A DNA stretch of 64,000 bases. It comes from Pseudomonas kermanshahensis. GTDB taxonomy: Bacteria > Pseudomonadota > Gammaproteobacteria > Pseudomonadales > Pseudomonadaceae. The position numbers were made by a program, and so were the translations under genes. The stretch spans positions 3,531 to 67,530 of the forward strand of contig NZ_JABWRY020000004.1 of NCBI RefSeq assembly GCF_014269205.2. The letters are read 5' to 3'. This document shows positions 41,142-49,740 of this stretch, one piece after another; within the stretch, counting starts at the first letter, position 1; every line of letters begins with the position of its first letter. The notes beneath the pieces are model-generated. The model did not search any database and had not been told where the DNA came from. It worked only from the letters and a program-made list of their open reading frames with translations.

Positions 41142-42098
41142 CTATTTGGCCTTGACGGTCACCCACCACGGCGTATGCCGCTCGATCTGCACCGGCAGTG
41201 CCGGCTCCAGCGACGCCAGGGCTAGGTCGGTGTCGGTCAGCGGGAAGCTGCCGGTGACACGCAGGTCGGCAACTTCGTCAGCCACCCCGAGATGGCCGCT
41301 GCGGTAATGCCCAAGCGCGGCCAGCAAGTCAGCCAAGCGCACGTTGTCCACCACCAGCATGCCGCGGGTCCAGGCATCGGCGCCGACGGCGACTGTGCCG
41401 ACCTGGCCAAGCCCGTTGGCATCCATGAGCACCTGCTGGCCTTCGCGCAACACCTGCTCGTCGCCACTGTTCAGCGGCATGGCCGCGACCGAGGCCTGCA
41501 GCACTTCCAGGCGTGTGCCCTGTGCCTCACGGCGTACCAGGAAGCGTGTGCCCAGCGGGCGCAGGCGACCGTCGTCGGTGCGTACCAGCAACGGGCGTGG
41601 GTCTTGGTGGCCAGTCTCGACCGAGATTTCGCCCTGGTGCAGCACGATCACCCGTTGCTCGCCTTGGTAGTCGATATCCACCGCGGTATGGGTGTTCAGG
41701 CTCAGCAGGGTGCCGTCTTCCAGGCGCAGGGTGCGCAGCTCGCCGGTGGCGGTGCGTTGGTCGGCCAGCCAATAGTTCGGTGACAGCGAGGGGGCGCCGA
41801 CCCAGGCCAGCAGTGAGCCCAGCAGCAACATCCCGGCCAGGCCGCTGCCAACCTTGCCGATGCGCCGCCGCAGCCCGGCCCGCGACTGCAGCAGTGCCTG
41901 GCGCGCAGGCCCGGCAGCGGCGCTCACGCGCTGGTCGAGGCTGCCCAGTTGGCGCCAGGCGCGGGCATGCTCTTCGCTGGCGGCGTGCCAGCGCATGAAC
42001 GCGTTGCGCTCATCAGGCGTGCCGCTGCCTTCATCCAGGCTCAGCTTCCAGGCGATGGCCGCTTCCAGGACGCGGGACGATACCGGTGAGCCGTTCAC
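41142..42098 (-). CDS. FecR-type anti-sigma / sigma regulator
   Basis: A 318-residue protein from the GTG at 42098, which overlaps the sigma-factor stop (GTGA) and follows GGGGAG. The N-terminal cytoplasmic part has the DUF4880/FecR sigma-binding pattern (AAIAWKLSLDEGSGTPDERNAFMRWHAASEEHARAWRQL). One transmembrane helix (GLAGMLLLGSLLAWVGAP) is followed by the periplasmic FecR domain (TATGELRTLRLEDGTLLSLN, DIDYQGEQRVIVLHQGEI). It ends LPVQIERHTPWWVTVKAK. It should sense the STN domain of the receptor and release or activate the ECF sigma factor. Confidence 0.9.
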   Translation of the reverse strand: MNGSPVSSRVLEAAIAWKLSLDEGSGTPDERNAFMRWHAASEEHARAWRQLGSLDQRVSAAAGPARQALLQSRAGLRRRIGKVGSGLAGMLLLGSLLAWVGAPSLSPNYWLADQRTATGELRTLRLEDGTLLSLNTHTAVDIDYQGEQRVIVLHQGEISVETGHQDPRPLLVRTDDGRLRPLGTRFLVRREAQGTRLEVLQASVAAMPLNSGDEQVLREGQQVLMDANGLGQVGTVAVGADAWTRGMLVVDNVRLADLLAALGHYRSGHLGVADEVADLRVTGSFPLTDTDLALASLEPALPVQIERHTPWWVTVKAK

Positions 42099-42613
42099 GT
42101 CGGCTCCCCGTACAAGGCCACATAGCACTGGCGCAGGCCTTGGGCGATGTACTGGCGTACCCGCGATACCGAAACGCCAAGGCGCTCGGCGATTTCGGCA
42201 TGGCCCATGCCGTCCAGGCGGTTGTACAGGAAGGCCGCCCGCGCTTTGCTCGACAGTTTGCCCAGCAGACGGTCGATGGCTTTGAGGTCTTCGAGAATCA
42301 GGTGCTGGGTTTCCGGGGAGGGGTGTTCGGCTTCGGGCAGCAGGGCGAGTTCGGCCAGGTAGGCCTGCTCCAGCGCGGTGCGGCGGAAATGGTCGAACAT
42401 CAGCCCTTTGGCCACGGCGGCCAGAAAGGCGCGTGGCTCGCGGGGCGTTTCCAGCCGATCACGGCCGAGCAGGCGCACGAAGGTGTCCTGGCTCAGGTCT
42501 TCGGCACGCTGACGGCAGGCCATGCTGCGTTGCAGCCAGGCGAGCAGCCAACTGCGATGGTCGCGGTAAAGCGCACCGACCAGCTCGGCGTGTGGGCTGT
42601 GTGCAGAAGACAA
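42095..42613 (-). CDS. ECF sigma factor, FecI-like (iron starvation)
   Basis: A 172-residue ECF sigma factor. Region 2 is seen as LVGALYRDHRSWLLAWLQRSMACRQRAEDLSQDTFVRLL; region 4 is KARAAFLYNRLDGMGHAEIAERLGVSVSRVRQYIAQGL. The start read here is TTG, nine bases after a GGGGGGA stretch; no upstream ATG gives a better N-terminus. It sits in the standard order sigma-FecR-receptor. A Fur-box-like sequence lies about 35 bases upstream, which fits iron-repressed expression. Confidence 0.9.
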   Translation of the reverse strand: MSSAHSPHAELVGALYRDHRSWLLAWLQRSMACRQRAEDLSQDTFVRLLGRDRLETPREPRAFLAAVAKGLMFDHFRRTALEQAYLAELALLPEAEHPSPETQHLILEDLKAIDRLLGKLSSKARAAFLYNRLDGMGHAEIAERLGVSVSRVRQYIAQGLRQCYVALYGEPT

Positions 42614-42647
42614 GCAGCGTCCCCCCGGAACGAATGCATTAACTAAC

Positions 42648-42660
42648 GATAATTATTCGC
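42648..42660. promoter_or_regulatory. Fur-box-like site upstream of the fecI-type gene
   Basis: GATAATTATTCGC fits the 6-1-6 Fur hexamer model, with the first hexamer perfect and the inverted second one 4 of 6. It is 35 bases from the TTG start in an AT-rich segment, where the promoter is expected. Confidence 0.5.
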
Positions 42661-42734
42661 GATTGTTGCAGAGGCAGGGGGCGGGGCGCAATGGACGCTT
42701 ATCGGATTGCCACTATGGTGCTGTGTTTCCTATG

Positions 42735-42832
42735 CCGGCCCCTTCGCGGGCAAGCCCGCTCCCACAGGATCTCACTGGCTTCAAGGGCAGCGCATTCCCT
42801 GTGGGAGCGGGCTTGCCCCGCGAAAGGGCCAG
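42735..42832. repeat. REP doublet
   Basis: Inverted arms CCGGCCCCTTCGCGGGCAAG (42735 onward) and the partner ending CGAAAGGGCC at 42830. It separates the iron-signalling genes from the exonuclease gene. Confidence 0.87.
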
Positions 42833-42849
42833 TGGGGCCATCATAAAAT

Positions 42850-43560
42850 TCACAGGCCGTGACTATGCACCTTACGCCGACGCCACCCCCGCAACCGCTG
42901 CTCCAGCTGCAACGGGCTGTCCAACTGCTGGCGGCGGGCCTGGCTGAACAGGATCAAAGCCAGCTCAGCAGTCACCTGGGCATCGGCACTGGCATGGTGG
43001 CGCTCTTCCACCTGCAGGCCAAAACGCGCAACCCAGTCATCCAGCCCGGCTTCGCGCAGCACCGTGTCGGGGTTGAGCATCGGCGCCAGTTCGGCAACAT
43101 CGAGAAACGGCAACTGCAGGCGATAGCCCAGGCTTTCTTTCAGCGCACGCGCGAGCATGCGCTGGTCGAAGGGCGCATGGAACGCCAGCACTGGGCTATC
43201 GCCAATGAAGTCGAGCAGGTCGAGCAAGGCCTCGACCGGGTCGCAGCCGGCCGCCAGGGCACTGGGCCCCAGCCCGTGGATCAACACGCTGGCGTTGGTC
43301 TTTTGGGTCGGGCGGTACAGGGTGCGTTCAAACTGCTGGGCAAAGTCGATGGCGCCGTCTTCGATGGCCACGGCGCCAATCGACAACACCTGGTCACGGT
43401 TTGGGTTGAGGCCGCTGGTTTCCAGGTCCAGCACCACCCAGCGCTGTTCACGCAACGTGCACACCCCCAGCGCCGACGGCTTGGGCAACTGCGCCAGGCG
43501 CTGGCGCGAGGCGTCGTCCAGGTCGGGCATGCTGGGGCGTAGCCAGGCGAACAGGCTCAT
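42850..43560 (-). CDS. DEDDh-type 3'-5' exonuclease (DnaQ-like)
   Basis: A 236-residue DnaQ-superfamily exonuclease. The ExoI motif is VVLDLETSGLNPNRDQVLSIGAV (Asp and Glu), ExoII is FHAPFDQRMLARAL, and ExoIII is HHASADAQVTAELAL with the His and Asp of the DEDDh class. It could act in DNA repair or RNA end trimming. Its ATG overlaps the stop of the upstream CBS-domain gene (ATGA), so the two are translated together. This pairing recurs in Pseudomonas and suggests a shared role that is not yet understood. Confidence 0.9.
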   Translation of the reverse strand: MSLFAWLRPSMPDLDDASRQRLAQLPKPSALGVCTLREQRWVVLDLETSGLNPNRDQVLSIGAVAIEDGAIDFAQQFERTLYRPTQKTNASVLIHGLGPSALAAGCDPVEALLDLLDFIGDSPVLAFHAPFDQRMLARALKESLGYRLQLPFLDVAELAPMLNPDTVLREAGLDDWVARFGLQVEERHHASADAQVTAELALILFSQARRQQLDSPLQLEQRLRGWRRRKVHSHGL

Positions 43561-45494
43561 AGCTGGTACCGCAAGGCCAGGCTGCTTTGCAGGCGCTGCG
43601 CCTGGCGCAGCGACTCCCGCAGAATGCGCCGGTCCAGGTGGTTGAGGCTGTCTGGGTCGACGCGGTTGGAGTAGGGCAGGTTATCGCGGGTCTGGCGCTG
43701 GTGCTGCTGCATGCGGGTTTGCTGGATGAAGTGGTAAGCCTCTTCATACGCTGCGCCGTCGAGTGGCTCGATGACGCCTTTCGTCACCAGTTGGCGCAAG
43801 CGCTCGAGGGTGTTGCAGGCACCGATGCCATTGGCCAGGGCCAGCAACCGCGCGCCATCGACGAAGGGCGTCAGGCCCTGCACCTTGAGGTCGAGGGTGG
43901 CGGCCTTGTCATTGCCTTGGCGGGTCAGCACGAATTCACGCAGGCGGCCCACGGGTGGGCGCTGGCGCAGGGCGTTGTCGGCCATCATGCGCTGGAAGAG
44001 GCGGTTGTCGGCCACCTGCGCCAGCAGGCTTTGGCGCAGTTGTTCGCAGCCTTGCTCGTCGCCCCAGACCACACGCAGGTCGAAATAGATGCTCGAAGCC
44101 AGCAGGTTTTCCGGGCTGGCCTCGCGGACGAAGCCGGCAAAGCGCTGTGCCCATTCGCTGCGTGACAGGCACAGCTCGGGGTTGCCGGCCATGACATTGC
44201 CCTTGCACAGGGTAAAACCGCACTGGGCCAGGCATTGGTTGATGTACTGCGCCAGTGGCAGTAGGCGGGCGCGGACCGCGTCGGCTTCGGCGCTGTCGCG
44301 GGCTTCGAACAGGATGCCGTTGTCCTGGTCGGTGTGCAGGGTCTGCTCGCGCCGCCCTTCGCTGCCGAAACACAGCCAGCTGAAGGGCACGCCTGGGTCG
44401 CCGCGCTCGGCCAGGGCCAGTTCGATGACCCGGCAGACGGTGTGGTCGTTCAGCAGCGTGATGATCTGGGTGATCTGCGTCGACGAGGCGCCGTGGGCGA
44501 GCATGCGCTCGACCAGTTGGCTGATTTCACCGCGCAGGGAAACCAGGGTTTCCAGGCGTGGTGCATGACGAATGGTACGCGCCAGGTGCACCAGGTCGAC
44601 CCGTTGCAGGGAGAACAGGTCACGTTCGGAGACCACCCCGCACAGGCGCTGGTTGTCCACCAGGCAAACATGGGCGATGTGCCGCTCGGTCATGGCCATG
44701 GCGGCGTCGAAGGCGCTGGCCTGCGGGCTGAGGTAGAACGGTTTGGCGGTCATGTGCTGCTCGATCGGCGCACCCAGGTGGGCATCCGCGGCGGCTACCA
44801 CCTGGCGCAGGTCGCGCAGGGTGAAGATGCCGATCGGGTAGCGTGCGGGGTCGACCACGACAATGCTGCCGACCTGCTGCTCGTGCATCAACCGCACGGC
44901 GTCGCGCAGCGGCATGTCGGGGCTGCAGACCACCGGGTGACGCATGGCCAGTTCGCCCAAGGGGGTATTCAACGAGTACTGGGTGCCGAGGGTTTCCACG
45001 GCACGTTGGCGCACTTGCTGGTTGACCTGGTCGAGCAGGCTGCTGACCCCGCGCAGGGCGAAGTCGCGAAAGGCTTCTGACAAGGAGAACACGCGGATGA
45101 ACGCGGCCTTGTTCAGTTGCAGGCAGAAGGTGTCCTCACCGGCCAGGTGCTCGGTGCGGGTGGCACGCTCGCCCAGCAGCGCGGCCAGGGGGAAGCACTC
45201 GCCGCTGGTGATCTCGAAGGTGGTTTCCACCCCGGGTTTGACCAGGTGCTGGCGCTCGCCCACGACGCGCCCCTGCTTGACGATGTAGAAGTGTTCGACC
45301 GGGCCATCGGCGGGTTTGACGATGCTTTCGCCGCTGGCATAGAAGCGCAGCTGGCACTGCTCGACCAGATACGCCAGGTGGCCGTGCTCCATCTGGTTGA
45401 ACGGGGGGAAGCGCTGCAGAAACTGCAACGTGCCTTGTATGTTCTGTAGCACAGCCGTCCTGCCCGCCTGGCTGTAGGCGTCCTTTTTACTCAT
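43557..45494 (-). CDS. cNMP-binding / CBS / DUF294 nucleotidyltransferase protein
   Basis: A 645-residue signalling-type protein. A cNMP-binding domain (about 30-140; FPPFNQMEHGHLAYLVEQCQL, IVKQGRVVGE, SGECFPLAALLGE) is followed by two CBS domains (about 180-300; VCSPDMPLRDAVRLMHEQQV, MTAKPFYLSPQASAFDAA). Next is a GlnD-like nucleotidyltransferase, DUF294 (WLCFGSEGRREQTLHTDQDNGILFE, with GS and DxD), then the DUF294 C-terminal substrate-binding domain (to RLQSSLALRYQL). Such proteins are predicted to modify a partner by nucleotidyl transfer under nucleotide control; the target is unknown. It is coupled to the exonuclease gene. Confidence 0.88.
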   Translation of the reverse strand: MSKKDAYSQAGRTAVLQNIQGTLQFLQRFPPFNQMEHGHLAYLVEQCQLRFYASGESIVKPADGPVEHFYIVKQGRVVGERQHLVKPGVETTFEITSGECFPLAALLGERATRTEHLAGEDTFCLQLNKAAFIRVFSLSEAFRDFALRGVSSLLDQVNQQVRQRAVETLGTQYSLNTPLGELAMRHPVVCSPDMPLRDAVRLMHEQQVGSIVVVDPARYPIGIFTLRDLRQVVAAADAHLGAPIEQHMTAKPFYLSPQASAFDAAMAMTERHIAHVCLVDNQRLCGVVSERDLFSLQRVDLVHLARTIRHAPRLETLVSLRGEISQLVERMLAHGASSTQITQIITLLNDHTVCRVIELALAERGDPGVPFSWLCFGSEGRREQTLHTDQDNGILFEARDSAEADAVRARLLPLAQYINQCLAQCGFTLCKGNVMAGNPELCLSRSEWAQRFAGFVREASPENLLASSIYFDLRVVWGDEQGCEQLRQSLLAQVADNRLFQRMMADNALRQRPPVGRLREFVLTRQGNDKAATLDLKVQGLTPFVDGARLLALANGIGACNTLERLRQLVTKGVIEPLDGAAYEEAYHFIQQTRMQQHQRQTRDNLPYSNRVDPDSLNHLDRRILRESLRQAQRLQSSLALRYQL

Positions 45495-45520
45495 GAAGCT
45501 GACCGTATCGCTACGCCGAA

Positions 45521-45540
45521 CTATATATATCTATATATAG
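45521..45540. promoter_or_regulatory. Perfect AT-only palindrome in a divergent promoter region
   Basis: CTATATATATCTATATATAG has two 9-base arms that are exact complements around TC. It lies 27 bases upstream of the CBS-protein start and about 140 bases upstream of the receiver gene. Such a sequence is very unusual at this GC content and could be a core promoter element, an operator or a melting-prone site. Confidence 0.5.
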
Positions 45541-45679
45541 GTGCCGGCCTTGTTGTTCTCGGTCCCCATGGTCGGCTGGCTGCGCTGTGGTGCCCATTGG
45601 ACGTAAGTCTATGAGCGGCGTGTGATCAATATCGCAAGATGCGGTCTTACCGTGAGCACGACTTTTTGACGAGATGACC

Positions 45680-46123
45680 ATGGTTGAGCATGACGACCTC
45701 CTGAGTGACGCCGAACGCGAGGCACTGGCCGTGGTAAGTGCGCCTGTTGCGCCCCGACCGGTGGTGCTGGTGGTCGATGACAATGCCGTGAACAGGAAGG
45801 CGCTGAGCTACTATCTGAAAAGCAGAGGCATCGATTGCATGACGGCCGACGGTGCTCTGGAAGCGCTGTGGAAGCTGCACTGGGAACCCAGAATTGCCCT
45901 GATGATTACTGATCTGCGCATGGAACCCAAGGATGGAATGGCGTTGATCCGGCAGATTCGTGAGTCGAGGTGGGCGGCGTTGTCGATCATCGTGGTGTCG
46001 GGTGACACCGATGTGAAAGAGGCGGTGGATGTGATGCACCTTGGGGTGGTGGATTTTCTGCTCAAACCTGTGGATCTGGAGAAACTGCTGAGGTTAGTGA
46101 AGCAGGAGTTAGGGCTCAAGTAG
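45680..46123 (+). CDS. Single-domain response regulator receiver
   Basis: A 147-residue protein from the second ATG (MVEHDDLLSD), which has GAG seven to nine bases upstream; the first ATG at 45674 has almost no spacing to a Shine-Dalgarno. After a 28-residue tail comes a receiver domain (VVLVVDDNAVNRKALSYYL; phosphoacceptor Asp in MITDLRMEPKDGMALI; Thr/Ser in VVSGDT; Lys in FLLKPVDLEKLLRL). There is no output domain and no kinase next to it. The upstream neighbour is the divergent cNMP/CBS/nucleotidyltransferase gene. Confidence 0.88.
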   Translation: MVEHDDLLSDAEREALAVVSAPVAPRPVVLVVDDNAVNRKALSYYLKSRGIDCMTADGALEALWKLHWEPRIALMITDLRMEPKDGMALIRQIRESRWAALSIIVVSGDTDVKEAVDVMHLGVVDFLLKPVDLEKLLRLVKQELGLK

Positions 46124-46144
46124 GTCGGTTGCTTGTGCCATAGC

Positions 46145-46230
46145 ATTCGCGGGCAAGCCCGCTCCCACAAGTACCCCACTGCATTCGAGCTGAGTGGGGT
46201 ACCTGTGGGAGCGGGCTTGCCCGCGAATGG
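46145..46230. repeat. REP doublet with a perfect inner stem
   Basis: The arms ATTCGCGGGCAAGCCCGCTC and partner enclose GTACCCCACT and its complement AGTGGGGTAC. A further GGGCCGC-GCA-GCGGCCC hairpin follows at 46229-46245 next to the glcB stop and may terminate glcB transcripts. Confidence 0.87.
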
Positions 46231-46253
46231 GCCGCGCAGCGGCCCCTTGCGAT

Positions 46254-48431
46254 TTACAGCCCGTTACGCGCCTTGAACTCGCGACGACGGCGGTGCAGTA
46301 CCGGCTCGGTATAACCGTTCGGCTGCTTGCCACCTTCGATCACCAGCTCCACAGCCGCCTGGAACGCGACGTTATCGTCGAAGTTCGGCGCCATCGGGCG
46401 GTACAGGGCATCGCTGGCGTTCTGCTGGTCAACCACCACCGCCATGCGCTTGAGGCTTTCCAGCACCTGCGCCTCGCTGACCACGCCATGGCGCAGCCAG
46501 TTGGCCAGCAACTGGGCCGAGATGCGCAGGGTGGCGCGGTCTTCCATCAGGCCGACGTTGTTGATGTCCGGCACTTTCGAGCAACCCACGCCCTGATCGA
46601 TCCAGCGCACCACGTAACCGAGGATGCCTTGGGCGTTGTTGTCCAGCTCGTTGCGGATCTCTTCGTCCGACCAGTTGGTGTCGGCGGCCAGCGGGATGGC
46701 CAGGATGTCGTCGACCGACGCCGGGGTGCGCGTAGCCAGCTCGCGCTGACGTGCCTGCACATCGACCTTGTGGTAGTGCAGGGCATGCAGGGTCGCGGCA
46801 GTCGGCGAAGGTACCCAGGCGGTGTTGGCGCCGGCCAGCGGGTGAGCGATCTTCTGCTCAAGCATGGCGGCCATCAGGTCGGGCATGGCCCACATGCCTT
46901 TGCCGATCTGCGCACGGCCTTGCAGGCCGGTGGCCAGGCCCACGTCGACGTTGTTGTTCTCGTAAGCGCCGATCCACTTCTCGTTCTTCATGGCGCCTTT
47001 GCGCACGACAGCGCCGGCTTCCATGGAGGTGTGGATTTCGTCACCGGTGCGGTCGAGGAAGCCGGTGTTGATGAACGCTACGCGCTCGGCGGCGGCCTTG
47101 ATGCAGGACTTGAGGTTGACCGTGGTGCGGCGCTCCTCGTCCATGATGCCGACCTTGACGGTGTTGCGCGGCATGCCCAGCAGTTCTTCGACCTGGCTGA
47201 AGATTTCGGCGGCAAAGGCCACTTCTTCAGGGCCGTGCATCTTCGGCTTGACGATGTACACGCTGCCGGTGCGGGTGTTCTTGCGGGTGGTGTTGCCGTT
47301 GAGGTTGTGCAGGGCGATCAGGTTGGTGAACAGCCCGTCCTGGATGCCTTCCGGGATTTCGTTGCCCTGGGCATCGAGGATCGCCGGGTTGGTCATCAGG
47401 TGACCCACGTTGCGCACGAACAACAGCGAACGACCGTGCAGGGTGACGCTGCCACCGTTAGGCGCGGCGTACTCGCGGTCTGGGTTCATGGTACGGGTGA
47501 AGGTCTTGCCACCCTTGCTCACGCTTTCAGCCAGGTCGCCTTTCATCAGGCCCAGCCAGTTGCGGTAGACGATGACCTTGTCATCGGCGTCTACAGCCGC
47601 AACCGAGTCTTCGCAGTCCATGATGGTGGTCAGTGCCGATTCCATCAGGATGTCTTTGACGCCGGCGGCATCGGTGCTGCCGACCGGGGTGCTGGCATCG
47701 ACCTGGATTTCGAAGTGCAGGCCGTTGTGCTTGAGCAGCACGGCGGTCGGCGCGGCGGCGTCACCGACGAAGCCGATCAGTTGTGCGTCGTCACGCAGGC
47801 CGCTGTTGCTGCCCCCCTTGAGGGCGACCACCAGCTTGCCGCCCTGGATGCTGTAGGCGGTGGAGTCGACATGCGAGCCCGCAGCCAGTGGCGCGGCTTC
47901 GTCGAGGAAGGCGCGAGCGAAGGCGATGACCTTGTCGCCACGCGCTTTGTTGTAACCCTGGCCTTTCTCGGCGCCGCCTTCATCGCTGATGGCATCGGTG
48001 CCATACAGGGCGTCGTAGAGCGAGCCCCAGCGGGCGTTGGCGGCGTTCAGGGCGAAACGGGCGTTCATCACCGGCACGACCAACTGCGGGCCGGCCATGC
48101 GGGCGATTTCTTCGTCCACGTTTTGTGTGGTGGCCTGGAAATCGTCGGCTTGTGGCAGCAGATAGCCGATTTCCTGGAGGAAGCTTTTGTAGGCTACGGC
48201 GTCATGGGCCTGGCCTTTGCGTGCCTGGTGCCAGGCGTCGATCTTGGCTTGCAGCTCGTCGCGCTTGGCGAGCAGGGCTTTGTTCTTTGGAGCGAGGTCA
48301 TTGATGATCTTCTCTGCACCTGCCCAGAACTGCTCGGCGACGATGCCGGTCCCTGGGATGGCTTCGTTGTTCACGAAGTCGTACAGGACCTTGGCGACCT
48401 GAAGGCCACCGACTTGAACGTATCCAGTCAT
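46254..48431 (-). CDS. glcB: Malate synthase G
   Basis: A 725-residue monomeric malate synthase G that condenses glyoxylate and acetyl-CoA to malate, completing the glyoxylate shunt and glycolate use. The start is [20 protein letters not shown] with GAGG a few bases upstream; an ATG four codons earlier is less likely. Signature stretches include [45 protein letters not shown] and [20 protein letters not shown] with the catalytic region, and a C-terminal KARNGL. It is monocistronic with a 450-base upstream region. Confidence 0.97.
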   Translation of the reverse strand: MTGYVQVGGLQVAKVLYDFVNNEAIPGTGIVAEQFWAGAEKIINDLAPKNKALLAKRDELQAKIDAWHQARKGQAHDAVAYKSFLQEIGYLLPQADDFQATTQNVDEEIARMAGPQLVVPVMNARFALNAANARWGSLYDALYGTDAISDEGGAEKGQGYNKARGDKVIAFARAFLDEAAPLAAGSHVDSTAYSIQGGKLVVALKGGSNSGLRDDAQLIGFVGDAAAPTAVLLKHNGLHFEIQVDASTPVGSTDAAGVKDILMESALTTIMDCEDSVAAVDADDKVIVYRNWLGLMKGDLAESVSKGGKTFTRTMNPDREYAAPNGGSVTLHGRSLLFVRNVGHLMTNPAILDAQGNEIPEGIQDGLFTNLIALHNLNGNTTRKNTRTGSVYIVKPKMHGPEEVAFAAEIFSQVEELLGMPRNTVKVGIMDEERRTTVNLKSCIKAAAERVAFINTGFLDRTGDEIHTSMEAGAVVRKGAMKNEKWIGAYENNNVDVGLATGLQGRAQIGKGMWAMPDLMAAMLEQKIAHPLAGANTAWVPSPTAATLHALHYHKVDVQARQRELATRTPASVDDILAIPLAADTNWSDEEIRNELDNNAQGILGYVVRWIDQGVGCSKVPDINNVGLMEDRATLRISAQLLANWLRHGVVSEAQVLESLKRMAVVVDQQNASDALYRPMAPNFDDNVAFQAAVELVIEGGKQPNGYTEPVLHRRRREFKARNGL

Positions 48432-48884
48432 TGCTTGCCTCACTCTGCTCAGCTATTTCGCTCTTCTGTATTAAGCCTGTAGCGCTTCTCTAAACACGGC
48501 ACCAGTGCGTGCCCTGGGTGAATGAACCCTAGGGCGGCTGGGTGCGGCCTGCCAGACGGGCTGGCGGGCAGTGTGCGTATTTTCACAGGCGCCTTGGCAG
48601 ACATCCAAACGACGTTTTGTAGTCCGCGCCACGGGATACTACATGAAGCAGTAGGCGGGGCAAAATCAGACTAAAAGCGTCGTTGTGCGACCCGTTGGTC
48701 GCGTATGGTCACGCTGGGAGTGGGTATGTTCGCAAAAAACAGGTGGATTGTTCCAGATAAATCTTGAAACAGTACACGATTCGTTATGTCGATTGCCCTG
48801 CGGCAGGTTGCCGCGCCTTGCCTATACTCAATCGATCCCCCGGTTTATCGCCGCCCAGCGCGGTTCGACGCAGAGGAAGGGCTT
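48432..48884. promoter_or_regulatory. Intergenic region between glcB and the ACT regulator
   Basis: This 453-base gap serves two divergent genes. It holds TGTAGT at 48618-48623 and its complement ACTACA at 48638-48643, the same half-sites as the aceE dyads but spaced 14 bases apart. An 8-base GC-rich inverted pair, GCCTGCCAGACGGGCTGGCGGGC, is replaced here by its parts GCCTGCCAG and CTGGCGGGC at about 48547-48569, which can form a hairpin. No small gene is credible. Confidence 0.4.
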
Positions 48885-49403
48885 GTGGATCATCTTGTAC
48901 TCACTGTGATTGCCCCTGACAAGGCCGGGCAGGTCGAACGCATTGCCCAATGCATCGCGGACCACAGCGGCAACTGGCTGGAAAGCCGCATGTCACGCAT
49001 GGCCGGGCAGTTTGCTGGCATCTTGCGGGTGGCGGTGCCGGCAGAAAATTACACAGAGCTGGTGGCGTCGCTGCAGGGCTTGGCGCGGTATGACATTCGC
49101 GTGCTGATTGCCGAGAGCGGCATCGAGCCCTCGTGCACCTGGAAGCCGATCGCCATGGAGCTGGTGGGCAATGACCGGCCGGGGATCGTGCGTGATATCA
49201 CCCGGCTGCTGGCCGAGCTTGGGGTGAACCTGGAGCGCTTTACCACCGAAGTGCGGCCTGCACCGATGAGCAGCGAGCCGCTGTTTCATGCCAATGCGCT
49301 GTTGGCCTTGCCGTTGACGTTGTCGCTGGATGAGCTGCGGCAACGGTTGGAGAGTTTGGCGGATGATTTGATGGTGGAGTTGGAGTTGCGGGCGGAGGAT
49401 TGA
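48885..49403 (+). CDS. GcvR-like ACT-domain regulator
   Basis: A 172-residue protein counted from GTG at 48885, which follows AGAGGAAGG; a longer frame upstream lacks a good ribosome site. Two ACT domains are visible: LVLTVIAPDKAGQVERIAQCIADHSGNWLESRMSRMAGQFAGI (about 3-80) and AMELVGNDRPGIVRDITRLLAELGVNLERFTTEV (about 90-165). This is the layout of the glycine cleavage repressor GcvR and its Pseudomonas relatives, which act through a partner regulator rather than by binding DNA. The partner is not in this window. Confidence 0.85.
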   Translation: MDHLVLTVIAPDKAGQVERIAQCIADHSGNWLESRMSRMAGQFAGILRVAVPAENYTELVASLQGLARYDIRVLIAESGIEPSCTWKPIAMELVGNDRPGIVRDITRLLAELGVNLERFTTEVRPAPMSSEPLFHANALLALPLTLSLDELRQRLESLADDLMVELELRAED

Positions 49404-49415
49404 TTTGAGATTGCC

Positions 49416-49519
49416 GGGTCCGCTTTGCGGCCCATTCGCAGCACAAGGCTGCTCCTACAGGTACCGCGCAACCTCTGTAGGAGCAGCCTTGTGCTGCGAA
49501 TGGGCCGCGAAGCGGACCC
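49416..49519. repeat. Extended REP doublet
   Basis: GGGTCCGCTTTGCGGCCCAT starts the left arm and its near-exact complement ends the right arm. The inner part is the CAGCACAAGGCTGCTCC class with only about 10 unpaired bases in the centre. The stem is more than 45 bp long. It follows the ACT-regulator stop. Confidence 0.87.
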
Positions 49520-49524
49520 CAGGG

Positions 49525-49740
49525 TTATCCCCCATTTCACAGGTACGGCCCTGTGGATAACCTGGGGGCGCACCTCTCCAGCCCAGGTAACATGCGCCTT
49601 GCAAGGTTTTGATCAAAAAACACCCAAATATCAGCAGCTTGTGCACAAAGCACGGGGACGAGGGTGTGGATAACCTCTGGAGATGTCTCTGCAGGCCACG
49701 AACTACATGGGCTGCAGAGTTTTGATTATTTTTTGATCAA
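49525..49740. promoter_or_regulatory. Intergenic DnaA-box cluster
   Basis: Two perfect DnaA boxes (TGTGGATAA, complement TTATCCACA) lie at 49552-49560 and 49665-49673 in the same orientation. A palindromic relative, TTGTGCACAA, is at 49639-49648, and a weak TTATCCCCC at 49525. The TTTTGATCAA palindrome occurs at 49607-49618 (12-base perfect TTTTGATCAAAA) and again at 49731-49740 at the rarD stop. The region is AT-richer than its surroundings. It may titrate DnaA or be regulated by it. Confidence 0.55.

Noticed and set aside
46194..48482. 762-codon plus-strand frame opposite glcB
   Set aside because: It starts in a REP element and is antisense to malate synthase G.
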